Positions 1-7,201 of a stretch of 35,970 bases of DNA are shown one piece after another. Source of the DNA: Candidatus Rifleibacteriota bacterium (GTDB taxonomy: Bacteria; Riflebacteria; Ozemobacteria; Ozemobacterales; Ozemobacteraceae); contig JAKQOH010000173.1 in NCBI GenBank assembly GCA_029565415.1, forward strand, positions 1-35,970. The letters run 5' to 3'. A program made the position numbers and the translations under genes. Every line of letters starts with the position of its first letter. Positions within the stretch are counted from its first letter, which is position 1. The notes beneath the pieces are model-generated. The model was not told the origin of the DNA and searched no databases. It saw nothing but the letters and a program-made list of their open reading frames with translations.

Positions 1-43
1 CAAACACCAGGGGGAGACGTCTCGGGGAGTTCAGGAGGGAACC

Positions 44-436
44 ATGAAGGTCTCCAGGAATGACATTCAGAAGATCTACCAGGAGCAGGTCAAGAAGACG
101 AAGACCGAGCAGTCGGGCGATGCCTTCGGAAAGATTCTGAAGGAAACGACCGGCAACACGGCTGCCCCTGCGAAAACCTTTCACCCGCCCAGCGGGCTGA
201 ATGTCAGCCAGCCGGTGTTCGCCGGCAAACCGGTCGCCCAGGCGGAACCGGTCGAAACGCTCAAGTTCGCGGCCGAAGTCGTTGCCGGCCAGTCCGAAAT
301 CCGTGAGGAGAAAGTCGCCCGCATCAAGGCGCTGTTTGACAAGGGGCAGTATAACGTCTCTCCCGAACAGGTCGCTGAGCGGATGATGAGTGATCCCTTC
401 GGCAGCCGTCATCTCTTCAGCTCCTGGGAAGGCTGA
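44..436 (+). CDS. flgM: FlgM, anti-sigma-28 factor
   Basis: FlgM binds the flagellar sigma factor (sigma-28/FliA) and holds it inactive until the hook is finished and FlgM is exported. The protein is 130 aa. Its first 80 residues are low-complexity and probably disordered. The C-terminal part (about residues 86-117, REEKVARIKALFDKGQYNVS and onward to AERMM) matches the FlgM sigma-binding helices, including the G-x-Y-x-V pattern. The ATG at 44 follows a strong AGGAGG ribosome site at 34-39. flgN begins 8 nt after the stop, so the two are probably co-translated. The family usually measures 80-110 aa; the extra length is in the N-terminal part. The gene's own promoter lies before the window. Confidence 0.85.
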   Translation: MKVSRNDIQKIYQEQVKKTKTEQSGDAFGKILKETTGNTAAPAKTFHPPSGLNVSQPVFAGKPVAQAEPVETLKFAAEVVAGQSEIREEKVARIKALFDKGQYNVSPEQVAERMMSDPFGSRHLFSSWEG

Positions 437-444
437 TCGAACGC

Positions 445-936
445 TTGAGCGATCAGGGGCAGAATCTCAAACAGATCCTCGGGGAAGAGCTGGAGATCTA
501 TCGCCGGCTCCTCGACCTGTCTGAGCGCAAGAAAAAGCTGCTGCTGGAGAAGTTCTCCACGGATCTTCTCCAGATCGTCACCGAGGAAGAGAAATGTTCG
601 GCGCGCCTGGGCGAGTTGTCCACGACTCGCGCAGACTGCCTGACGGCTCTCACGGGGCGTTCCACCCTCAAACTCGAAGAAGCGCTCGATTTCATCAACG
701 ATGCGAATCTCAAATCCGATCTCTGGATGCTGGGAACCCAGCTCCGCGAGATTCTCGACCAGATCCGCACCATCAATGAAGACAATCGCCAGCTTCTCGA
801 ACAGGCGCTCGAGCTCACACAGTATTCATTGAAACTGTTGACGGCTCCGCCCAAGGATGTGACGTATCGTCCGCCGGGACTCTCTGGCAAAACCGGCCCC
901 CAGGGGCCATCCGTCCTCATCGATCGCAAGGCATGA
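445..936 (+). CDS. flgN: FlgN-like chaperone for FlgK/FlgL
   Basis: This is a 163-aa, almost entirely helical protein with heptad-like leucines (about residues 10-130). That fits FlgN, the cytoplasmic export chaperone of the junction proteins FlgK and FlgL. The position between flgM and flgK is the classical one for flgN and carries much of the weight, because the family is poorly conserved. The start is a TTG at 445; GGGAAGG at 426-432 can serve as ribosome site, with rather long spacing. The last 25 residues are proline/glycine-rich and probably unstructured. A strong terminator follows the stop, so flgM-flgN ends a transcript and flgK starts a new one. Confidence 0.72.
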   Translation: MSDQGQNLKQILGEELEIYRRLLDLSERKKKLLLEKFSTDLLQIVTEEEKCSARLGELSTTRADCLTALTGRSTLKLEEALDFINDANLKSDLWMLGTQLREILDQIRTINEDNRQLLEQALELTQYSLKLLTAPPKDVTYRPPGLSGKTGPQGPSVLIDRKA

Positions 937-967
937 CGATTCGGCCGTGACCCGGCCGTTTTGACTG

Positions 968-1017
968 ACGGAGCGGGCGCTTCGATACCCATCGAAGCGC
1001 CCGCTTCGTTATATTTT
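968..1017 (+). terminator. Rho-independent terminator after flgN
   Basis: A 19-bp stem (968-986 with 991-1009, one G-U pair) closes a 4-nt ACCC loop and is followed by a T-rich run. The core arm is GCGGGCGCTTCGAT, paired with its exact reverse complement. It separates the flgMN transcript from flgK. Confidence 0.88.
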
Positions 1018-1048
1018 CCACTTTTTCCTACGGTCAACCTCCTTACCA

Positions 1049-1068
1049 GCCGATAAAGATAATAGGGG
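1049..1068 (+). promoter_or_regulatory. Candidate sigma-28 type -10 element upstream of flgK
   Basis: GCCGATAA at 1049-1056 equals the textbook -10 of sigma-28 promoters and lies in the only sizeable gap before flgK. The expected TAAA-like -35 about 15 nt upstream is not clearly present (ACGGTCAA at 1030-1037), so this is a half-site match. The following bases (AAAGATAATAGGGG) resemble the motif shared by the leaders of flagellins 1, 2 and 4. Confidence 0.4.
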
Positions 1069-1142
1069 ATAAAAGGCCGATTCCCCCCAGTGGCCGTCAG
1101 GAACACAAAAAAGACGGCGTGGTAAGCCAGTAAGGAGGCGCC

Positions 1143-3143
1143 ATGAGGGCCACGTTTTTTGGTATCGAAATTGGCAAACGCGGAATCATGACCCAGCGGG
1201 CGGCGATGGATGTCACCTCGCACAACATCGCCAACGCGAATACGGAAGGGTATGCCCGGCAGCGGGCGGTCATTTCCGCGACGGATCCGTGGTCGGTGCC
1301 CGGCTACAACGCCCCGGTCACGGCCCAGCAGCTTGGCACCGGCGTCGATGTGACGAAGATCGAGAGCCTGCGCGATGCGTTCGTCGACGAAAAGATCACC
1401 CGCGAGACGGCGAGTCTCGAGCAGTGGTCGGTCGCCAGCGATCTCATGGCCGAGGTCGAGGCGATCATCAACGAGCCCAACGACGCGACGCTGCGTGACC
1501 AGCTCGACAAGTTCTGGGCTGCCTGGCAGGATCTCTCGGTCAGCCCCTCCAGCGAAGCGCTCCGGCGCAACCTCGTCGAAGAGACGACGACGCTCATCAC
1601 CTCGTTCCAGGACATCGACACCCGGCTTGGCCAGCTCCAGGGAACCCCGGATCACGAGTTCGAGGGGAGCATTGAGAACCAGCTCGAAGACGCCGTGGAT
1701 CGGGTGAACACCCTCACGAAGCAGATCGCCCAGCTCAACGTCGAGATCGAGCGTGTCGAAACGGCGAATGCCAGCGCGAACGATCTGCGTGACAAGCGTC
1801 TCTCCCTCGTCCAGGAGCTGTCGGGCGTCATCGCCATCGATACCAGCTGGAATACGAAGGGGCAGCTGTCGCTTCGTTCCGGAACCCAGCTCCTGGTCGA
1901 ACATTCGGCCGTTCATGAGCTGTTTCTCGTCCGGAAAGACAAGGATCTTCCCGTGACGATCAGCGGCTCCCCCGATTATCCGCAGCTTTCGGATGACCCC
2001 GATGTGGCCGAAGCCGTGTTCAACCATACCGGCGCATCGCGCAACATCACGCTGACGGTGGCCCAGACCGCGCAGGCGCATCAGACGTACTCCTTCCTCT
2101 CGTATCACCCGCTGACGGGGCCTCTCTCGGACTTCGGCGTCTCGGACGGCACCTTCTCGGTCAACGGGCGCACGTTCTACCTCGATGCCGAAAACACCTC
2201 GATGAAGCAGCTGGCGACGATGCTCGACGAGGCGAACCTCGAGATCGATGCGCAGCTGAACGAGGTCGGCCAGCTCGTCATGACCTCGACCCTGACGGGC
2301 ACGGCCCACGAGATGAAGTTTGCTGACGGCACCAGCAATCTGATGACGGTCCTGAATCTGCAGCAGAACCAGGCCGCCCGGGATGCCGTGTTCAATTACG
2401 GCGGGAAGCAGTATGTCACGTCGGAAAACGTCGTCCGCGACGTCGTGCCCGGAGCGACCCTGATCCTCAAGGGACACGGGGTGGCGAACATCGATCTGCG
2501 GCCCATCGTCACGGGGGGCAAGGTTCAGGGACTTCTCGAGATCCGCGACGGCGAGATTCAGGAGTTGCGCGACAAGTTCAACGAGATGGCCTATCGCCTC
2601 GTCACCGAAGTCAACGACGTGCACCGCAAGGGCTTCGGCCTCGACGGGGAAACGGGCCGGAACTTCTTCAAATCCATCGCCACGGACGACGCGAGCCAGC
2701 CCTACAAGGACGTCATCCGGCGTCTGGAAATGGCTGACTATATAACGGAAAATCTCAATACGATCGCCGCGTCCCAGGGGACGCTGGAGAACCCGACGGA
2801 CAAGCTGCCGAGTTTCAACGGGGAGGGGGACGGCCTCAACGCGGTTCTCATCGCCCGGATCAAGCAGAATGAGTATTTCAGCAACGGCAAGGCGAACTTC
2901 AACGATTTCTACAACGCTCTCGTCACCGAAGCCGCGACCGAGACCCAGCGGTTCGACCGGCAGAAGTCCAGCACCGAAGACCTGATGACGCAGCTGAAAT
3001 CCAAGAGGGACGAGATCTCCGGCGTCTCGCTCGACGAGGAACTGACGAATCTCATCAAGTTCCAACACGCCTACAATGCGGCATCGAAGGTCATCACGAC
3101 CGTCGACGAGATGCTCGACAAAATCATCAACGGCATGATCTGA
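1143..3143 (+). CDS. flgK: FlgK, hook-filament junction protein 1
   Basis: FlgK forms the first ring between hook and filament; it is secreted and assembles outside the cell. The protein is 666 aa, longer than the usual 450-600. The N-terminus carries the axial-protein signature N-I-A-N-A-N-T-E-G-Y-A-R-Q (residues 28-40), and the C-terminus the matching helix (about 630-664, with LTNLIKFQHAYNAASKV). Residues 110-230 are coiled coil. Residues about 325-410 (GTFSVNGRTFYLD and the following helix and strands) look like one flagellin-IN type insert, which accounts for the extra length. The ATG at 1143 follows AAGGAGG. flgL follows after 65 bp with no terminator, so the two are probably one transcript. 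Confidence 0.95.
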   Translation: MRATFFGIEIGKRGIMTQRAAMDVTSHNIANANTEGYARQRAVISATDPWSVPGYNAPVTAQQLGTGVDVTKIESLRDAFVDEKITRETASLEQWSVASDLMAEVEAIINEPNDATLRDQLDKFWAAWQDLSVSPSSEALRRNLVEETTTLITSFQDIDTRLGQLQGTPDHEFEGSIENQLEDAVDRVNTLTKQIAQLNVEIERVETANASANDLRDKRLSLVQELSGVIAIDTSWNTKGQLSLRSGTQLLVEHSAVHELFLVRKDKDLPVTISGSPDYPQLSDDPDVAEAVFNHTGASRNITLTVAQTAQAHQTYSFLSYHPLTGPLSDFGVSDGTFSVNGRTFYLDAENTSMKQLATMLDEANLEIDAQLNEVGQLVMTSTLTGTAHEMKFADGTSNLMTVLNLQQNQAARDAVFNYGGKQYVTSENVVRDVVPGATLILKGHGVANIDLRPIVTGGKVQGLLEIRDGEIQELRDKFNEMAYRLVTEVNDVHRKGFGLDGETGRNFFKSIATDDASQPYKDVIRRLEMADYITENLNTIAASQGTLENPTDKLPSFNGEGDGLNAVLIARIKQNEYFSNGKANFNDFYNALVTEAATETQRFDRQKSSTEDLMTQLKSKRDEISGVSLDEELTNLIKFQHAYNAASKVITTVDEMLDKIINGMI

Positions 3144-3208
3144 CACGGTTCATCATTTGTATCCCTCATAATATAAAATAAGAGGGAACATGGCAAGGAG
3201 GCGGTCCC

Positions 3209-6200
3209 ATGCGGATCTCCAATCAATGGGTGGCAAGCAACTTTCTGACGGTCCTCAACCGGAACCAGACCGAGCTGAGCAAGGTCCAGCTCCAGGTCAG
3301 TTCGGGTAAACAGTATTCGAAGGCCTCCGAGAGTCCGGTCAACAATGCCCTCGCGATGTATCACAAGACCGAGATCACCGAGGGGAGCCAGTACACGAAG
3401 AACATCGACCGCACGAAAGAGTGGCTCGACAACACCGACACCTCCCTGACCACGCTCGAAACGGTTCTCCAGAGGGCGCGCGAGCTCGCCGTGCAGGGGG
3501 CGAACGATACCCTCGTCCAGCAGGACCGGGATGCCATCGCGGAGGAGATCGACCAGCTGCTCCAGCAGGTGATCGACATCGCCAACACCGATATCGGCGG
3601 CGAATACATCTTTGGCGGCAATGACGTCGAAACGAAGCCGATCAACCTGATCAGCGGGCAGAATCCCGGTGCCATGCGGGATATCGTCACCTACTCGCTG
3701 GGCGAAACCCGCAAGGATATGAACATCGCCAATGCGATCGATATCCTGTATGGCGGTGACGGCAAGCGGCTTGCCACGGAGATCACGAAGGGCGTTCTGG
3801 TGGACCGGAATGTGTCGGCCCTGGAGGTGTTCTATCGCGGAACGGCCTCCAGCGCCCAGCCGACGTTCGGCAACCGGCTGACCCCCCTGAACGAGCTGAC
3901 CCCCCTGACCATGCTGAACGGCGGGCGCGGCGTTCAGGCGGGCGTGATGGTCGTCACGGACTCGAACGGGATCGACCGCAAGATCGATCTGACCCACGTG
4001 ACCAACCTCGATGACGTCCTGTATGCCATCAACGCGACCCGCTCGTTCAAGGCGGGCATCGAGGAAGTGCCGTCGGATACCGCGGCGGCTCTCGGCATTT
4101 ATCGCAGCGCCGGCCCGGCGAACACGCTGTACGGCCTTTCCGACCCTGCGATGATGGATCCGGACTCCCCGCTGTCGAATCTGAACAACGGCCTGGGCGT
4201 GCCGGAAGGATTCCTGAACATCAACACGCGGGACGGCCGGAATCTGCGGGTCGATCTTTCCGGGGCCACGACGGTCGGGGGCGTGATCGATGCGATCAAC
4301 GCCGCAGACGGCGGGGTTTCGGTGAAAGCCTCGTATGACTTCATCGGCAAACGGCTCCAGATCATGGATATGACGACGGGCACGGGGAACTTCTCGATCG
4401 AGTCGAAGAAGACACAGCTGTATCTCGAGGATCTGCCGTCCCATTCCGCTGCCGATCTTGGGCTTCTGCGCAATGTCGGGCCCGGCGGCCAGATCGTCCA
4501 GAGCTATGACCCGGCGATCGAGAACGAGGCGACGAAGCTGAGCGCCCTCAACGGCGGGAAGGGCTTCGAGACCGGGTTCATCGACATCACCGGCCACGAC
4601 GGGACGACGACCCGCGTCGATCTGCGCCAGGCGGGGACGGTGCAGGATGTGATCGATGCCATTTCCAGCCAGACGGGCGGGGCGCAGACGGCCCAGCTCG
4701 ATCCGCTTTCGAAGCGGCTGGTGATCACGGACACAACGGCGGGAACCGCGGATTTCAGGATCACCGAGGTGGATGGAAGCCAGCCCGTCGCCGTCCGGGA
4801 GATGACGACCGTGGCGAAAAGCCTCGGGCTGCTCCAGCGGTCGAACAACGGAACGGTCGTCGGCTCGGTGCTGACGCCCCCGGCACTGACCCCTGCTTCG
4901 AGCCTTTCCACGCTGCTGCCGCCGCCCGAAACGGGCTTCATGGTCATCCGGGGGGCTGACGGCAAGCCGGTCCAGATCGATCTGACGAATGCCTCGACGA
5001 TCCAGGACGTGCTCGACCGGGTGAACGAGACCGGGAAGTTCGAAGCCGTCTGGGATGGCGTCCACAACCGGTTCACCATCGGCGACATTTCCGGGGCCTC
5101 GGGGGACAAGGGCATTGCGATCGAGGAATACACCAACCCGGCCCGGGATCTCGGTTTCCTGACCGGTTCGATGCATTACACGGGGAACGTGCTGACCGGT
5201 GCGCCGATAACCGCGCGCTCCCTTCCGACCCTGATGGGCTCGGTGGATCTGAACCCCGCCGTCGAGGAGACGACGGAGCTCGCCTCGCTGAATTCGGGCC
5301 GGACGATGAACAAAGGGACGAACCTCGGCTTCATTCGGATCACCGACAAGGCCGGCAACTTCAAGGCCGTCGATCTTCGGGGAGCAAAAACGATCAAGGA
5401 TGTGCTCGACCGGATCAACGACCGGACGAACAAGCTAGGTATAGAAGCTCGTATAAATAGCGCTAGAAATGGTATTGAGCTCATCGACAAGACGGGCGGC
5501 CCTGGCCAGATGGAAGTGGTCGACATCGACTCGACGACGGCTTCGGATCTCGGCATCAAGGGCCGGACGATCGATCCGCGCCTCGTCGGCACCGATATCG
5601 ATCCGGCGGTGAATCTGGCGACGCGCATCGATGCCCTGCGTGTCAACGAGGGTGGGGTGCCGCTCGGGGAGATTTATGTCCAGAGCGGCTCGTATTCGGG
5701 CAAGATCGATCTGTCCGGTGCGACCACGGTCGGGGATCTGATCGAGAAGCTGACGTTCTCGGATACCAACTTCAAGATGGCCGCCTGGGTCGACACCGAC
5801 GGCAAACGGCTGAATCTGACGAATACCGGTGGGGAAGCCTATATCAAGGTCCGGGATCTCGGGACCTCGGATGTGGGATCGGCTTCCGCGCTCGGTCTCG
5901 GCGGCTCCCGGAGCATATTCGAGACGCTGCAGGATCTTCGGGACAACCTGTACCGCAACGACTCGAAGGCCATTTCCGAAGAGAACATCAAAGTTATACA
6001 GGAAGATATAGAACGTGTGCTGCGGGTGCATGCGGAGGTCGGCAGCCGGACGAACCGGGTGACTTCCGCGAAAGAAAAAATTGAATCCATCACATTGAAT
6101 CTAAAGAATATGCTCTCGGAGGTCGAAGATGTAGATATGACGGAAGCCATCACGAGAATGACCACCATCGAGACCGCCTTCCGTGCCGCCCTGCAGAGTG

Positions 6201-6244
6201 GTGCAAAAATCCTGCAGACAACTCTGATGGACTTCCTGGGATAA
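3209..6244 (+). CDS. flgL: FlgL, hook-filament junction protein 3, greatly enlarged
   Basis: FlgL forms the second junction ring, between FlgK and flagellin. The N-terminus (MRISNQWVASNFLTVLNRNQ, then LQVSSGKQY) and C-terminus (DMTEAITRMTTIETAFRAAL) are typical flagellin-fold helices of FlgL. The usual length is about 300 aa; this one is 1011. The extra 670 residues are six tandem units starting near residues 235, 322, 444, 566, 691 and 807. Most begin with L-x-x-L-N-x-G, then G-F/V-x-x-I-T-D-x-x-G, then V/I-D-L-x-x-A-x-T-V/I-x-D-V-I/L-D-x-I-N, a flagellin-IN (hook-IN) pattern. The ATG at 3209 follows AAGGAGG. Around 5435-5476 the codons change to A/T-ending for 13 of 14 positions, unlike the rest of the gene. 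fliW starts 24 bp downstream. Confidence 0.93.
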   Translation: MRISNQWVASNFLTVLNRNQTELSKVQLQVSSGKQYSKASESPVNNALAMYHKTEITEGSQYTKNIDRTKEWLDNTDTSLTTLETVLQRARELAVQGANDTLVQQDRDAIAEEIDQLLQQVIDIANTDIGGEYIFGGNDVETKPINLISGQNPGAMRDIVTYSLGETRKDMNIANAIDILYGGDGKRLATEITKGVLVDRNVSALEVFYRGTASSAQPTFGNRLTPLNELTPLTMLNGGRGVQAGVMVVTDSNGIDRKIDLTHVTNLDDVLYAINATRSFKAGIEEVPSDTAAALGIYRSAGPANTLYGLSDPAMMDPDSPLSNLNNGLGVPEGFLNINTRDGRNLRVDLSGATTVGGVIDAINAADGGVSVKASYDFIGKRLQIMDMTTGTGNFSIESKKTQLYLEDLPSHSAADLGLLRNVGPGGQIVQSYDPAIENEATKLSALNGGKGFETGFIDITGHDGTTTRVDLRQAGTVQDVIDAISSQTGGAQTAQLDPLSKRLVITDTTAGTADFRITEVDGSQPVAVREMTTVAKSLGLLQRSNNGTVVGSVLTPPALTPASSLSTLLPPPETGFMVIRGADGKPVQIDLTNASTIQDVLDRVNETGKFEAVWDGVHNRFTIGDISGASGDKGIAIEEYTNPARDLGFLTGSMHYTGNVLTGAPITARSLPTLMGSVDLNPAVEETTELASLNSGRTMNKGTNLGFIRITDKAGNFKAVDLRGAKTIKDVLDRINDRTNKLGIEARINSARNGIELIDKTGGPGQMEVVDIDSTTASDLGIKGRTIDPRLVGTDIDPAVNLATRIDALRVNEGGVPLGEIYVQSGSYSGKIDLSGATTVGDLIEKLTFSDTNFKMAAWVDTDGKRLNLTNTGGEAYIKVRDLGTSDVGSASALGLGGSRSIFETLQDLRDNLYRNDSKAISEENIKVIQEDIERVLRVHAEVGSRTNRVTSAKEKIESITLNLKNMLSEVEDVDMTEAITRMTTIETAFRAALQSGAKILQTTLMDFLG

Positions 6245-6268
6245 GAGGGGAGGGCTGAACAGGCTCGT

Positions 6269-6769
6269 ATGAAGCTCACGACTACGCGGTTTGGAGAAAT
6301 TGACATCGTACCCGAGGAAATCGTCGTGTTTTCCGAGGGCCTGCTCGGCTTCGATGAGGTTCACCGCTTCATCATCCTCAACCCCCAGGACGGAAGCCCC
6401 TTCCGGTGGCTCCAGTGCGTCGACGACGGGGATCTGGCCTTCGTCATCATCGAGCCGCTCAGCTTCATGTTCGCCTACGATCTCGAGATCGCCGATGCGG
6501 ATGCCGCGTTTCTCGGCCTGGAAAAAGCCGAGGATGTCGTGCTGTATGCGATCGTGACGATTCCCGAGAACCCCTCCGACATGACGGCCAACCTCCAGGG
6601 GCCCCTTGTCATCAATGCGAAAAGCCGGAAAGGCCGCCAGGTCATTTCCACGAATAGCCAGCACTCGGTGAAAGCCCGGATTCTCGACGAGATGAAACGC
6701 CGGGCCGAGGAGATCCGCAAAGTGGCCGAGTCCCTCGAATCCTCCGGAAAGAAGGAGGGCGAGGGCTGA
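6269..6769 (+). CDS. fliW: FliW, flagellar assembly factor (CsrA antagonist)
   Basis: FliW is a small cytoplasmic protein that binds either flagellin or CsrA. When free flagellin is low, FliW sequesters CsrA and so relieves repression of flagellin translation. The 166-aa protein has the family pattern: an N-terminal strand and turn with FGEIDI, then FSEGLLGFDE (about residues 21-30), and later the LQGPLVINAKSRKGRQVI segment (about 110-127). A charged tail rich in E, K and R follows. The stop overlaps the csrA start by 1 nt (TGATG), which indicates translational coupling and a roughly fixed ratio of the two partners. Confidence 0.95.
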   Translation: MKLTTTRFGEIDIVPEEIVVFSEGLLGFDEVHRFIILNPQDGSPFRWLQCVDDGDLAFVIIEPLSFMFAYDLEIADADAAFLGLEKAEDVVLYAIVTIPENPSDMTANLQGPLVINAKSRKGRQVISTNSQHSVKARILDEMKRRAEEIRKVAESLESSGKKEGEG

Positions 6770-7020
6770 TGCTGGTACTGACACGCAAGATCAACGAAAA
6801 GATCATCATCGGCGACGAGGTCGAGATCATTCTCGTCGATATCGGCAAGGATCAGGTCAAGATCGGTATTAACGCGCCGAAAACGGTCAAGGTCCATCGC
6901 TGGGAAGTATATGAGGAGATACAAAAAGAGAATCGCGAGGCGGCGAAGATCAAGTCGCTCGACGCCCTCAAGAACCTCCCGCTGGACATCATGAAAAACT
7001 TCGGAAAAAAAGAAAAATGA
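6769..7020 (+). CDS. csrA: CsrA, carbon storage/flagellin translation regulator
   Basis: CsrA is a dimeric RNA-binding protein that recognises GGA in hairpin loops and blocks ribosome access. Residues 1-50 (MLVLTRKINEKIIIG, then V-K-I-G-I-N-A-P and V-H-R-x-E-V-Y) are the canonical CsrA fold. The extra C-terminal tail (residues about 55-83, K-rich) makes it 83 aa against the usual 60-75. It overlaps fliW by 1 nt, and the first flagellin gene follows within 181 nt. The natural targets are the flagellin leaders described below. Confidence 0.97.
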   Translation: MLVLTRKINEKIIIGDEVEIILVDIGKDQVKIGINAPKTVKVHRWEVYEEIQKENREAAKIKSLDALKNLPLDIMKNFGKKEK

Positions 7021-7116
7021 CGTATATCTCTACGAAAAATAGAGATAAATGACGATATGTCATATTAAGCAGTGAAAATCACCGGAAATCGACATCATGG
7101 AATGATGTGTCGGGAT

Positions 7117-7135
7117 CCGATGAACTAAGTAAGAG
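7117..7135 (+). promoter_or_regulatory. Shared flagellin-upstream motif (copy 1)
   Basis: CCGATGAACTAAGTAAGAG lies 85 nt before flagellin 1. It aligns without gaps to ACGATATTCGAAGTAGGGA (flagellin 2) and ACGATAACCTAAGTAGGGA (flagellin 4). The CGAT core fits the -10 of sigma-28 promoters; no convincing -35 is visible. Function as promoter is inferred. Confidence 0.4.
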
Positions 7136-7146
7136 CAGGGGCAAAA

Positions 7147-7193
7147 GGCCAGGAAGGCCAAATATAAAGGATTAGTCCCTGACTGTACGGAGG
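7147..7193 (+). promoter_or_regulatory. Predicted CsrA-binding leader of flagellin 1
   Basis: A hairpin with a GGCC stem (7147-7150 with 7156-7159) presents AGGAA in the loop. A second GGA lies at 7169-7171 in AAAGGATT, and a third in ACGGAGG (7187-7193), the ribosome site of flagellin 1. GGA in a short hairpin loop plus A-N-GGA over the ribosome site is the arrangement known for CsrA repression of flagellin mRNA. CsrA action is inferred from this arrangement and from csrA lying just upstream. Confidence 0.6.
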
Positions 7194-7201
7194 CAAATAT
7201 T

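Noticed and set aside
1093..1118. GCCGTC/GACGGC hairpin in the flgK leader with AGGA in its loop
   Set aside because: The 14-nt loop and the lack of resemblance to the flagellin hairpins make a CsrA site doubtful; not counted with the four.
498..3146. 882-codon open frame on the minus strand opposite flgN and flgK
   Set aside because: A long open antisense frame is expected in GC-rich genes with G/C-ending codons; the plus strand codes clear FlgN/FlgK, and the antisense product has no recognisable domain. The same applies to the minus-strand frames at 3071-5176, 7640-9472, 10275-12515 and 13012-14880.
3162..3187. TCCCTC/GAGGGA around an AT-rich loop between flgK and flgL
   Set aside because: No -35 fits the TATAAA in the loop, and flgK-flgL are normally co-transcribed; not enough to call a promoter or terminator.
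7025..7047. TATCTCTA/TAGAGATA hairpin after csrA
   Set aside because: Eight AT-rich pairs followed by no T tract; too weak to call a terminator, though it may mark the end of the csrA mRNA.
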